Shown in pieces: positions 27,353 to 35,741 of a DNA stretch of 64,000 nucleotides. Made by a program: the position numbers and the translations under genes. The stretch is taken from the NCBI RefSeq assembly GCF_900243745.1, contig NZ_LT984798.1:620001-684000 (forward strand), in the 5' to 3' direction. The notes beneath the pieces were generated by a model, which saw nothing but the letters and a program-made list of their open reading frames with translations, had not been told where the DNA came from and ran no database searches. How positions within the stretch are numbered: the stretch's first letter is position 1; each line of letters opens with the position of its first letter. The DNA is from Desulfovibrio sp. G11. GTDB taxonomy: Bacteria; Desulfobacterota; Desulfovibrionia; Desulfovibrionales; Desulfovibrionaceae.

Positions 27353-27397
27353 AAAAAGGGCATAAAAACTTCCACTCTCGTGGAGGTTTTTATGCCC
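27353..27397 (-). terminator. Terminator of the CotH-DUF4956 operon
   Basis: An 18-base stem (27358-27375 with 27380-27397, one G-T type mismatch), a 4-base loop, and TTTTTG at the minus-strand 3' side. The remainder of the 27088-27461 gap is AT-rich and must hold the promoter of the Fe-S fusion gene. I could not place it with confidence. Confidence 0.88.
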
Positions 27398-27461
27398 CTG
27401 AGTCATATTTCATTTCTGCGGATCACGCCGCGCAGATGCGTATTATGTGCAAATGCTGTTT

Positions 27462-28121
27462 TTACGAATAGGTTCCGTTGTATTCCACCAGCGTAGCGCT
27501 ATCCACAAAGTCGGCCGCAGTAAACGCATCCATAAATTCTATGCGGCCCTTCCTGACCTTGACCTCAAGGGTCAGCTCCGTAGCGCCGCGCGAAACGCTT
27601 TTGTTTTTCAGCTTGCATTTCAATTTTTGCAGCAGCGTACTCACCTGCCCTTCAGCTTCGGGGGCATAGCGCAAGATCAGCAGAAACGTGCGTGCATCCC
27701 TGTGCACAAAGGTCATGGCAATATAAACAAGGCCAATAACCGCCGTGCCGAAAATCGCGACCATATAGAGCCGTGCCCCGGCGGTAAGGCCTGCGGCGAT
27801 GCTCCAGTACAGAAAACCCACATCCAGCGGATCCTTGATGGGAGCGCGAAAACGCACAATGGACAGCGCCCCGACCATACCGAGCGACAGAACAAAATTC
27901 GTGCCGATGGTAATGATGATAAAGGCGGTTATGCCGCTGACGATAAGAATGAGAACGCCAAAATTTTCGTTATAAACAATGCCGCGATAAAAAAAGCGGT
28001 ACAGCAAATAAATGGCAAGCCCGCAGCCAAGGGCAACAGCCATTGTCACAGCCAGAGAAAACATGGTCAGCGTTTCCTGCTGCGAAAACAGCAGCAGAAC
28101 CTTGCGAAGCTCTTCAGTCAT
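27462..28121 (-). CDS. DUF4956 membrane protein
   Basis: 219 residues. Four N-terminal hydrophobic helices surround the family core LSLGMVGALSIVRFRAPIKDP, followed by a soluble C-terminal alpha/beta domain. DUF4956 genes are regularly found with VTC-domain and CotH genes. It starts 34 bases after the CotH stop, on the same strand, so the two form an operon. In this window the VTC gene is the third member but lies across the IS block. Biochemical role unknown. Confidence 0.9.
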   Translation of the reverse strand: MTEELRKVLLLFSQQETLTMFSLAVTMAVALGCGLAIYLLYRFFYRGIVYNENFGVLILIVSGITAFIIITIGTNFVLSLGMVGALSIVRFRAPIKDPLDVGFLYWSIAAGLTAGARLYMVAIFGTAVIGLVYIAMTFVHRDARTFLLILRYAPEAEGQVSTLLQKLKCKLKNKSVSRGATELTLEVKVRKGRIEFMDAFTAADFVDSATLVEYNGTYS

Positions 28122-28155
28122 ACGTCACCGGCATCATGCAAAACATGGTAAATGG

Positions 28156-30417
28156 TTATTCAACACGAATAGAAGACAGTATCTGCCCATCCCGGTTGCG
28201 CAGATAAATGGTTTCGCCCTGCACGGGCTTGAAGTTCACCTGCATTTTCTTCAAGGCGGAAATGTGCCGCGCGCCCTTGCCCACAAAAGGAACCGCTTCG
28301 CCCGGAGTAAAAACCATACCCGTCAATGCGTACTTTTGGGGTTTGCCCAATCTGTCGCTCAGGTACAGCCCCTGCGCTTCAAATGGCCTGTCTGTGGTGT
28401 TGCGCAATGAAAATCCGCAGACATGGCCATGATCATAGGCATCTTCGAGCACCAGCGGCGACGGACTGTCTTCTGTCACAAGCTTCACCCGCACTTCACC
28501 CGCTACCGCATCACGCGCGGAAAGCGTGATTTTGTTCCCTCGCCTGACCTGCCCGTTCACCTCCCAATGCCGTACGGCCTTATCCGGCGGCAGGGTCGCA
28601 GCAAGCTCAACGGAATTTTCAACAAAATACCAGCCTTCGGGATCCGGGCGGTCGATGGTATTAAGGCGGGCCGGACCTTTCACCATAACGTGGTAAAGGT
28701 CTGTATAGCCCAAAATACGGCGCAGCTCATTGAGCGCATGTTCCGGACGCTCCCTGAAAAACGTAAGAATGTTTTCACGCCCTCTGGCAATGGTCTGTTG
28801 CAGACCGGGCGGGCTATATACGCCATGTTGCGCCGCATACTCAATTTCGCCAAGGCTTATGACATTCAGTTCCTGCATGACTTGCCGCACATTGTCTTCA
28901 GCGTAATGAGCAAAAGCCATGTCGCAAATATTATTGGCAAACTGAGCGGCCGATTCCGGGAGCTCAAGCAGGGAGGCGAACAGGGGACTTGTTGCCAGCA
29001 CACGCTCCAGGGTGGGGTTGGACGGAGGCTTGGCACCGTGCCATGGGCTTAAGGCTGTAGCGTCAAGATCGTAAAGCACATAACGCCAACGGCCATCAAG
29101 CTCGGGTACATCCCCGCCCTCGTGACCAGAGTAACGCCACATCCTGGTGTTATTCTGGTCATCGGGCCAATCCCGATTGTCGATGTAGCATTGGATGGCG
29201 TAATACAACAGCAAATTGTCAACATCCACCTGCTGTTGCAGGTCGCGATAGATGACGTCGCTCATGGGTCCCTTTCCGCAACTGTCAGCCAACTTTTTAA
29301 ATCTTTGTATTACACGTAAATTCAATAGTTCAGGATATTTTGGAGAAGAACGCAAAATCCTGACTCCGCCATTAAGCACAAGAAAATCCGCTCTCGGCCT
29401 GGCAAAAAAACTTTCCAGCAGACTATCATCCACTCTGGTTGTCAGATAGGCGTGGCCGTAATAGGCACCATTAAGGTACACTGCGGCCGAATGGACAGGG
29501 GCCACCCAAGGATACCCCGCCCGGGCGGCGATGCGTGTGGCAAGCTGAGTGCGCATTTGCGCGTCTTCAAGGTCCTGCCCTCCGTTGCTCAAAATCAGGG
29601 AATCATAGGAAAACACAGGGAATACGGCATCTTCGCGGGCCAGTTCGGCAAAGAAGGGGTATTTGAATTTACCCGCAGCCGGTTCATAGGGCTTGCGGGC
29701 CGTGAGGCGCAGAGATTTTTGCGGATAATGCCGCGACACGCCGCCAAAAACACGCAATCCGGCTTTTTGCGACAGCAGACGGACACCGTCCGGATCAAAA
29801 ATTTCCACATCCACCGGCCGTTCCCAGTTCCGGCCCCGTCCTTTATAGTTGGCGTCGTGGGCGTTCGTGTCTTTTTCGGGATGTCTTTGCACGGACTCTG
29901 CCCGCAGCTTGCCCGGCACAAGTATGCCGGTAGCGTCTCCGTACAGGTTTTCATTGTCCGTCGAAAGAGAAAAAACATAAGAGCCGTAACGCGAGCGGAT
30001 GCCCGGCTCAATAAAATAGCTGTGCGTGCTGACCGCGCTTTCCTGCCCGTCAATCACCGCGACAGCCTTGACGACAATGCAGGTTTTGCCCTGCTCGGGT
30101 ACAAGGGTAATGGGGCCTGTATAGCGGGTGTCGGACCTTGTGGGGCGGGAGCCGTCAACGGTATAGAATATCCGCGCATCAGGCCGCCCGCTGGAGATTT
30201 TTACCTGTACGGATTCCGTGTAGAAATGCATGGATGGGCTGAAGACGGGCCTTTCAATCCTTTCCTTTTCCTGCTGTATCGTGTAGCCAACGATTTCGCG
30301 CAGGTTTTCCCTATCCGAAGGCGTCGACGAACCGGAAATACCGGAAGGCAAAAGAAAGGACAACGCAACGCACGCCAGCGCTACAGCCAGAAAAAGGCAT
30401 ATTATTGTTGCTCGCAT
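28156..30417 (-). CDS. CotH-kinase family secreted protein with chitobiase-like domain
   Basis: 753 residues from the ATG at 30417. An N-terminal signal or anchor (LFLAVALACVALSFLL) is followed by a chitobiase/beta-hexosaminidase C-terminal-like module (IFYTVDGSRPTRSDTRYTGP). The CotH kinase-like domain comes next (RVFGGVSRHYPQKSLRLTAR, YNGAYYGHAYLTTRVDDSLL-type motif, DNRDWPDDQNNTRMW, YVLYDLDATAL), and a beta-rich C-terminus ends the protein. CotH kinases phosphorylate extracytoplasmic proteins in spore-formers; here the target is unknown. An upstream in-frame start at 30492 lacks a signal-like beginning, so 30417 is preferred. Confidence 0.85.
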   Translation of the reverse strand: MRATIICLFLAVALACVALSFLLPSGISGSSTPSDRENLREIVGYTIQQEKERIERPVFSPSMHFYTESVQVKISSGRPDARIFYTVDGSRPTRSDTRYTGPITLVPEQGKTCIVVKAVAVIDGQESAVSTHSYFIEPGIRSRYGSYVFSLSTDNENLYGDATGILVPGKLRAESVQRHPEKDTNAHDANYKGRGRNWERPVDVEIFDPDGVRLLSQKAGLRVFGGVSRHYPQKSLRLTARKPYEPAAGKFKYPFFAELAREDAVFPVFSYDSLILSNGGQDLEDAQMRTQLATRIAARAGYPWVAPVHSAAVYLNGAYYGHAYLTTRVDDSLLESFFARPRADFLVLNGGVRILRSSPKYPELLNLRVIQRFKKLADSCGKGPMSDVIYRDLQQQVDVDNLLLYYAIQCYIDNRDWPDDQNNTRMWRYSGHEGGDVPELDGRWRYVLYDLDATALSPWHGAKPPSNPTLERVLATSPLFASLLELPESAAQFANNICDMAFAHYAEDNVRQVMQELNVISLGEIEYAAQHGVYSPPGLQQTIARGRENILTFFRERPEHALNELRRILGYTDLYHVMVKGPARLNTIDRPDPEGWYFVENSVELAATLPPDKAVRHWEVNGQVRRGNKITLSARDAVAGEVRVKLVTEDSPSPLVLEDAYDHGHVCGFSLRNTTDRPFEAQGLYLSDRLGKPQKYALTGMVFTPGEAVPFVGKGARHISALKKMQVNFKPVQGETIYLRNRDGQILSSIRVE

Positions 30418-30618
30418 AATAAGGCGTATCTTCCTGCAAGGGGGATGTGTTCTCGCTGCACGGCCGCCTGCACAGGGAGAAAGATTGTACATGGAGCACG
30501 GGCATGGACTATGCTTGCATAAAAAAATATTATAAAATCATTAGATTCTTCCGTCAACATTCCATGCCAAACTGAATGGCAGCCCACGCGGTTTTTGCGC
30601 AACAGCATCAAGGCTAAT

Positions 30619-30627
30619 ATCTTTCAC
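30619..30627. repeat. Left 9-base target duplication of the IS block
   Basis: ATCTTTCAC directly abuts the CAATG end of IS copy A. The same 9 bases follow the outer end of IS copy C at 35721-35729, so the duplication brackets the entire block and not one element. Confidence 0.9.
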
Positions 30628-30640
30628 CAATGTTGTCCGG

Positions 30641-31786
30641 TTAAGCACCCATAGCTAACAGGCTATAACTATAGGTGTTTATAGTTTTTCGTCTTCGCGG
30701 ATTCAGAAGTTCTTCCAGAGAATCCTTGCCGAACAGATTCAAGCAAATGAGCTCGAAGAGTTGTTGCACCGACAGCCCAAGCTTGCTCAGGAATTTCTGA
30801 TAGGCCAGGAGTAAATACACGGTCAGGGCCGTATAAATCTGGATGTGCACCGCATTCTCCGAGCGCCCGACAAAGCTTTTAATATGCAGATTTTGTTTGA
30901 CTTCGCGGAAGAATATTTCAATTTGCCAGCGTTCTTTATAGATATCAGCAATTGTCTTGGCGGACAGGCGGAAATGGTTGGTCAAAAATTCGTACCGTTT
31001 GCCGGTTTTCGCATCGCGATAGCCGATTCTGCGTAGACGAGTGGTTTTTCCCCGGCTGCTCACGTCAATGATGTGATCGGACGTGACCCCGGTTTTCCGG
31101 TCTACGGCGCGGCGATCAACGAGCTTATAGGCAGCATTGCTCTTCAGTCGGGTTACGAAGAAAATGCCCTTCGCGGTCAACATGCGAAACCAGGAATAGC
31201 AGATATAGCCTTTATCGAAGGTGACGATGGAACCCTTTGGCAATGAAAGACTTTTGGCCATGCGGCTTTCGTGGGTTTTGGCATTGTTGATATCGAGAAA
31301 AGCGGGAATGTAGCCATCGTGGTCAAGCACGGTATTTACTTTCACGCCAGCCTTGTTCCGCCGGAACGACGCCCAGGGAAAGATGGACAGGCATAGGCTG
31401 ATGGTGGTGGCGTCCATGCTGTACAGCTTGCACTTGAAGCGGAATTTGTGACGAGGCGCACGAAGATGGCACAGGCCATACATTTCAGCGAACAGGTCTT
31501 TGAAAAATTCCACAGGCCTTGAATTGTTGGCATCGGCAACCGTGGAACGCGCTACTGATTTCAAGCCGAGGTGATACAGCCGTCTCTTGGCCGCCTCCAA
31601 GGCGCGAAGCCCATCGCGTAAAGAGCGCCTTGCAGCGAGTTGGATAAAGGCCATGACGGTGAATTGCTCCTTGAATCCAAATTGGCGTGAAGAGCGGCCA
31701 GTTTTGTGCTTGCGTTCGAGTTTTTCAAAAACATGTCCCGGTATCAGGGATAGCAGTTGAGAGAAGAGTGTAGTATGATGGCTCAA
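30641..31786 (-). CDS. IS4-family transposase (copy A)
   Basis: 381 residues with the IS4 DDE signature: the first Asp in YSMDATTISLC, the second in VTFDKGYICY, and the Y-(2)-R-(3)-E-(6)-K motif in YKERWQIEIFFREVK. The likely start is the TTG at 31786, because AAGGAG lies 9 bases before it. In copy C the same codon is ATG. An open frame continues upstream to 31810 but has no ribosome site. Intact and probably functional. Confidence 0.9.
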   Translation of the reverse strand: MSHHTTLFSQLLSLIPGHVFEKLERKHKTGRSSRQFGFKEQFTVMAFIQLAARRSLRDGLRALEAAKRRLYHLGLKSVARSTVADANNSRPVEFFKDLFAEMYGLCHLRAPRHKFRFKCKLYSMDATTISLCLSIFPWASFRRNKAGVKVNTVLDHDGYIPAFLDINNAKTHESRMAKSLSLPKGSIVTFDKGYICYSWFRMLTAKGIFFVTRLKSNAAYKLVDRRAVDRKTGVTSDHIIDVSSRGKTTRLRRIGYRDAKTGKRYEFLTNHFRLSAKTIADIYKERWQIEIFFREVKQNLHIKSFVGRSENAVHIQIYTALTVYLLLAYQKFLSKLGLSVQQLFELICLNLFGKDSLEELLNPRRRKTINTYSYSLLAMGA

Positions 31787-31856
31787 GTCCAAAATCTCCT
31801 TGTGTGGCAAGTTGTTGTGGTAACTTCTTATACCACATACTGCTGAGATTTTGGAC
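31787..31856 (-). promoter_or_regulatory. Ribosome-site-sequestering inverted repeat, IS copy A
   Basis: GTCCAAAATCTC (31845-31856, minus strand) pairs perfectly with GAGATTTTGGAC (31787-31798). The latter contains the end of the Shine-Dalgarno AAGGAG and ends at the start codon. Read-through RNA would hide the ribosome site; RNA started inside the element would not carry the first arm. Confidence 0.65.
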
Positions 31857-31887
31857 TTTTTTGTTACCCCTTAGCCGGACAGCAATG

Positions 31888-32416
31888 AATCAACATATTT
31901 ACCTCTGCCTGCTCGTCACGTTACTCAATCAGCGTAAACAAGGATAGTTTTCCTGTTTTCATCAATGTCTGCCTGAAGTTTGATAACTTTTTGTCCGTTG
32001 TGGGGATTTACGGATGTATTTTTTGCGTTCAAGGGCCACGCAATATTCATTTTTCAGTATAGCAACACTATATCGAGATACGAGACGTAACACGGGATCA
32101 TACTTTACGCTTTACGTCGGCCTTCTCCAACGACAGTACTGCTTGGGGGCACGATTTCATGCTGTGACTACCCATCTTGGGGATATAATTTGGCATACAA
32201 AAGAGCTTTTGTCTTCTGGAAGATGCACCAAAAAATCATGACCACATCAATCAGAATTGTATAACATTTTAGAAAAGATATATTTTTCGCTTTTTATTGA
32301 ACGTTTTTTAATCTCCATGGATCTGGAAGTCTGATCAAGACACTTCCCAGAATCAGGCTGCCAGCCTTTTTTATCCATTATCTACACTGACAGATCATCA
32401 TTTTTAGTAACTATCC
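31888..32416. other. AT-rich passenger DNA between inverted IS copies
   Basis: 529 bases, distinctly AT-rich. Short frames exist: 31925-32050 minus (41 residues, with HNGQKVIKLQADIDENRKT, which looks coding-like) and 32014-32241 plus (75 residues). Neither has a clear ribosome site. I read this as remnant DNA carried by the composite element, and cannot name a function. Confidence 0.4.
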
Positions 32417-32447
32417 CATTGCTGTCCGGCTAAGGGGTAACAAAAAA

Positions 32448-32517
32448 GTCCAAAATCTCAGCAGTATGTGGTATAAGAAGTTACCACAACAACTTGCCAC
32501 ACAAGGAGATTTTGGAC
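32448..32517 (+). promoter_or_regulatory. Ribosome-site-sequestering inverted repeat, IS copy B
   Basis: GTCCAAAATCTC at 32448-32459 pairs with GAGATTTTGGAC at 32506-32517, directly before the TTG start at 32518. A -10-like TATAAG at 32472-32477 lies between the arms, so transposase mRNA begun there would lack the first arm. Confidence 0.65.
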
Positions 32518-33663
32518 TTGAGCCATCATACTACACTCTTCTCTCAACTGCTATCCCTGATACCGGGACATGTTTTTAAAAAACTCGAACGCAAGCACAA
32601 AACTGGCCGCTCTTCACGCCAATTTGGATTCAAGGAGCAATTCACCGTCATGGCCTTTATCCAACTCGCTGCAAGGCGCTCTTTACGCGATGGGCTTCGC
32701 GCCTTGGAGGCGGCCAAGAGACGGCTGTATCACCTCGGCTTGAAATCAGTAGCGCGTTCCACGGTTGCCGATGCCAACAATTCAAGGCCTGTGGAATTTT
32801 TCAAAGACCTGTTCGCTGAAATGTATGGCCTGTGCCATCTTCGTGCGCCTCGTCACAAATTCCGCTTCAAGTGCAAGCTGTACAGCATGGACGCCACCAC
32901 CATCAGCCTATGCCTGTCCATCTTTCCCTGGGCGTCGTTCCGGCGGAACAAGGCTGGCGTGAAAGTAAATACCGTGCTTGACCACGATGGCTACATTCCC
33001 GCTTTTCTCGATATCAACAATGCCAAAACCCACGAAAGCCGCATGGCCAAAAGTCTTTCATTGCCAAAGGGTTCCATCGTCACCTTCGATAAAGGCTATA
33101 TCTGCTATTCCTGGTTTCGCATGTTGACCGCGAAGGGCATTTTCTTCGTAACCCGACTGAAGAGCAATGCTGCCTATAAGCTCGTTGATCGCCGCGCCGT
33201 AGACCGGAAAACCGGGGTCACGTCCGATCACATCATTGACGTGAGCAGCCGGGGAAAAACCACTCGTCTACGCAGAATCGGCTATCGCGATGCGAAAACC
33301 GGCAAACGGTACGAATTTTTGACCAACCATTTCCGCCTGTCCGCCAAGACAATTGCTGATATCTATAAAGAACGCTGGCAAATTGAAATATTCTTCCGCG
33401 AAGTCAAACAAAATCTGTATATTAAAAGCTTTGTCGGGCGCTCGGAGAATGCGGTGCACATCCAGATTTATACGGCCCTGACCGTGTATTTACTCCTGGC
33501 CTATCAGAAATTCCTGAGCAAGCTTGGGCTGTCGGTGCAACAACTCTTCGAGCTCATTTGCTTGAATCTGTTCGGCAAGGATTCTCTGGAAGAACTTCTG
33601 AATCCGCGAAGACGAAAAACTATAAACACCTATAGTTATAGCCTGTTAGCTATGGGTGCTTAA
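32518..33663 (+). CDS. IS4-family transposase (copy B)
   Basis: 381 residues. In translation it differs from copy A at only two positions that I can find (Lys for Glu in HVFKKLER, and Tyr for His in QNLYIKSF). The DDE residues and the YREK motif are intact. The TTG start at 32518 follows AAGGAG by 9 bases. The near-identity to A means the two copies are recent or are kept alike by gene conversion. Confidence 0.9.
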   Translation: MSHHTTLFSQLLSLIPGHVFKKLERKHKTGRSSRQFGFKEQFTVMAFIQLAARRSLRDGLRALEAAKRRLYHLGLKSVARSTVADANNSRPVEFFKDLFAEMYGLCHLRAPRHKFRFKCKLYSMDATTISLCLSIFPWASFRRNKAGVKVNTVLDHDGYIPAFLDINNAKTHESRMAKSLSLPKGSIVTFDKGYICYSWFRMLTAKGIFFVTRLKSNAAYKLVDRRAVDRKTGVTSDHIIDVSSRGKTTRLRRIGYRDAKTGKRYEFLTNHFRLSAKTIADIYKERWQIEIFFREVKQNLYIKSFVGRSENAVHIQIYTALTVYLLLAYQKFLSKLGLSVQQLFELICLNLFGKDSLEELLNPRRRKTINTYSYSLLAMGA

Positions 33664-33693
33664 CCGGACAACATTGCTTTTTGTACTAGGCGG

Positions 33694-34457
33694 ATTCAAC
33701 TTGCAAGTGCAACACCCTCAAGGTTGAATGAAAAGGCAAGGTGGTATAGCACTTTAGCCTCTCCATCCAACCAAAGATTGAGGGGCGTATGGGCTATGCA
33801 CACCTTGCCAGGGAAGAACGGTACTACATCTGCCAGGCAGTGAAAAGTGGAACGTCACTGAGGGCCATAGCCAAAGCGATAGGCCGTAGCGTCTCAACTG
33901 TAAGCCGCGAACTTGCGCGAAATACCGGGGCGCGTGGCTACCGCTACAGGCAGGCACACAAGCGCAGTCAGAAAAGGCAGACCAGTAAAGGGAAGAAGCG
34001 CATTGGCCTTGAGGTATGGACGTATGTTGAACAGTGTCTGCACCAGGACTTCAGTCCGGAGCAAATCTCTGGAGTTCTCAAACGCAAAGGTTTTGCCCTC
34101 AGTCATGAATAGATTTACCAGTACATTCTGGCGGACAAAAAACGAGGAGGAACGCTGCACAGCCATTTGCGCTGCCAGCGCAAACGCAAACGACGATATG
34201 GCAAACCCGACAGACGAGGTCAAATCAAGGGGCGTATCAGCATAGACATACGCCCGTCCATTGTTGCCGAGCGCTCACGCCTTGGTGATTGGGAGGCTGA
34301 TACCGTTGAAGGCAGTAAAGGAGGCCCCGTTTTGGTGACACTTGCAGAGCGTAAAAGTCGTCTTTTCCTGTTTGGCAAGGCTCCCAACAAAAGCGCCAGC
34401 GAAGTAAGGCGGGTCATTGAAGGACTCTTGACACCCATTAAGGACTTTGTTCAGACT
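33694..34457 (+). mobile_element. Truncated IS30-family element
   Basis: A left end with an IS30-like terminal region (ATTCAACTTGCAAGTGCAAC from 33694) leads into a transposase frame that stops at the CAATG end of IS copy C (34458). The right part of the element is absent, since copy C is followed directly by the VTC gene region. The exact left boundary is uncertain. Confidence 0.65.
33789..34457 (+). pseudogene. IS30-family transposase, amber mutant and truncated
   Basis: The frame opens with a helix-turn-helix (SLRAIAKAIGRSVSTVSREL) and continues into the catalytic domain (GDWEADTVEG, VLVTLAERKSRLF). A TAG at 34110-34112 interrupts it, where the family normally has Trp (SHE-W-IYQYI), most simply a TGG to TAG change. 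The frame is in register on both sides. It then ends at residue ~223, where IS copy C is joined, losing the last catalytic residues. It cannot make active transposase without suppression and the missing C-terminus. Confidence 0.85.
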
Positions 34458-34470
34458 CAATGCTGTCCGG

Positions 34471-35619
34471 CTAAGCAACCATAGCTAATAGGCTGAGACT
34501 GTAAGAGTTTTGAGTTTTTGATCTTCGCGGTTTCAGGAGTTCTTCCAGGGAGTCTTTGCCGAACAAATTCACGCAAATGAGCTCGAATAATTGCTGCACC
34601 GACAGCTTAAGTTTGCTCAGGATTTTTTGGTACGCCATGAGCAAATACACTGTCAGGGCCGTGTAAATTTGGATGAGCACAGCGTTCTCAGAGCGCCCGA
34701 CAAAGCTTTTGATGTGCAGATTTTGTTTGACTTCACGGAAGAATATTTCGATTTGCCAGCGCTCTTTGTAAATGTCGGCAATGGTTTTCGCTGACAGGCG
34801 AAAGTGGTTGGTCAAGAACTCGTAACGCTTCCCGGTTTTGGCATCCCTGTAGCCTATTCGGCGTAAGCGCAAGGTTTTTCCCCGACTGTTTTTCACTTCG
34901 ATAATATGGTCAGAGGTGACGCCTGTTTTACGATTGACAGGACGGCGTTCCAGCAGCTTGAATACGGCGTTATCTTTGAGGCGCGTGACGAAGAAGATGC
35001 CCTTTGTCGCCAAAAGCTGAAACCAGGAATAGGCTATATAGCCTTTGTCAAAGGTCACAATGGAGCCTTTTGGCAGCGAAAGGCTTTTGGCCATGCGGCT
35101 TTCGTGGGTTTTGGCATTGCTGATATCGACGAAGGCAGGGATGTAGCCATCGTGATCAAGCACGGTATTTACCTTCACCCCGGCTTTGTTCCGCCGGAAC
35201 GATGCCCAGGGGAAGACGGACAGGCAAAGGCTGATGGTGGTAGCGTCCATGCTGTACAGTTTGCACTTGAAGCGAAATTTGTGACGAGGCGCATGCGGCT
35301 GGCAAAGTCCGTACATTTCAGCGAACAAGTCCTTGAAAAAGCCCACGGGCCTTGAATTGTTGGCGTCGGCGAAAGTCGAGCGGGGCACGTTTTTCAGGCC
35401 CCAATGGTACAGGCGGTTTCCGGCGGCAGCCAGACACCGGAGCCCGTCACGCATGGAACGCCTCGCGGCAAGCTGAATAAAGGCCATGGCGGTGAACTGC
35501 TCCTTGAAGCCGAATTTGCGTGAGGCCCGCCCTACTTTGTGCCGGTGTTCGAGCTTTTGAAAAACATGTCTGGGAATCAGAGATAGCATCTGGGAGAAAA
35601 GTGTATTATGGTGACTCAT
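34471..35619 (-). CDS. IS4-family transposase (copy C)
   Basis: 382 residues with intact catalytic motifs (YSMDATTISLC, VTFDKGYIAYSW, YKERWQIEIFFREVK). The ATG at 35619 follows AAGGAG by 9 bases and is the start I infer for all three copies. Compared with A and B it has substitutions spread over the whole length (for example PRHVFQKLEHRHKVGRASRK), so it was not copied recently from them. Confidence 0.9.
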   Translation of the reverse strand: MSHHNTLFSQMLSLIPRHVFQKLEHRHKVGRASRKFGFKEQFTAMAFIQLAARRSMRDGLRCLAAAGNRLYHWGLKNVPRSTFADANNSRPVGFFKDLFAEMYGLCQPHAPRHKFRFKCKLYSMDATTISLCLSVFPWASFRRNKAGVKVNTVLDHDGYIPAFVDISNAKTHESRMAKSLSLPKGSIVTFDKGYIAYSWFQLLATKGIFFVTRLKDNAVFKLLERRPVNRKTGVTSDHIIEVKNSRGKTLRLRRIGYRDAKTGKRYEFLTNHFRLSAKTIADIYKERWQIEIFFREVKQNLHIKSFVGRSENAVLIQIYTALTVYLLMAYQKILSKLKLSVQQLFELICVNLFGKDSLEELLKPRRSKTQNSYSLSLLAMVA

Positions 35620-35689
35620 GTCCAAAATCTCCTTGTGTGGCAAAGTTTTTCGCAAACTCTTTATACCACATCGCATTGAGATTTTGGAC
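35620..35689 (-). promoter_or_regulatory. Ribosome-site-sequestering inverted repeat, IS copy C
   Basis: The 12-base arms GTCCAAAATCTC and GAGATTTTGGAC (35678-35689 and 35620-35631, minus strand) are kept exactly although the rest of the leader has diverged from A and B. This argues that the pairing is functional. Confidence 0.65.
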
Positions 35690-35720
35690 TTTTTTCTTAA
35701 CCCTTAGCCGGACAGCAATG

Positions 35721-35729
35721 ATCTTTCAC
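35721..35729. repeat. Right 9-base target duplication of the IS block
   Basis: ATCTTTCAC directly after the outer end of copy C, matching 30619-30627. It lies 12 bases before the VTC start codon. Confidence 0.9.
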
Positions 35730-35741
35730 GGGGTCGCAACC

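Larger units (their letters stand above)
30628..31887 (-). mobile_element. IS4-family element, copy A
   Basis: 1,260 bases. Ends CAATGTTGTCCGGTTAAG and (complement) CATTGCTGTCCGGCTAAG form the terminal inverted repeats. It is almost identical to the inverted copy B at 32417. No duplication is found at its inner side (31888), as expected if A is one arm of a composite element. Confidence 0.9.
32417..33676 (+). mobile_element. IS4-family element, copy B (inverted relative to A)
   Basis: 1,260 bases with ends CATTGCTGTCCGGCTAAG and (complement) CAATGTTGTCCGGTTAAG. The outer flanks (left TAACTATCC, right CTTTTTGTA) do not match, so its own target duplication has been lost or its neighbourhood rearranged. 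Copies A and B could form a 1.26 kb stem around the 529-base passenger. Confidence 0.9.
34458..35720 (-). mobile_element. IS4-family element, copy C (diverged)
   Basis: 1,263 bases with ends CAATGCTGTCCGGCTAAG and (complement) CATTGCTGTCCGGCTAAG. Same organisation as A and B, but the transposase differs at many positions, so it is an older or separate lineage. It joins the broken IS30 gene on the left. On the right it abuts ATCTTTCAC, the partner of the repeat left of copy A. A and C point the same way. Confidence 0.9.

Noticed and set aside
32014-32241. 75-codon plus-strand frame in the IS passenger
   Set aside because: No ribosome site and no family; composition does not look coding.
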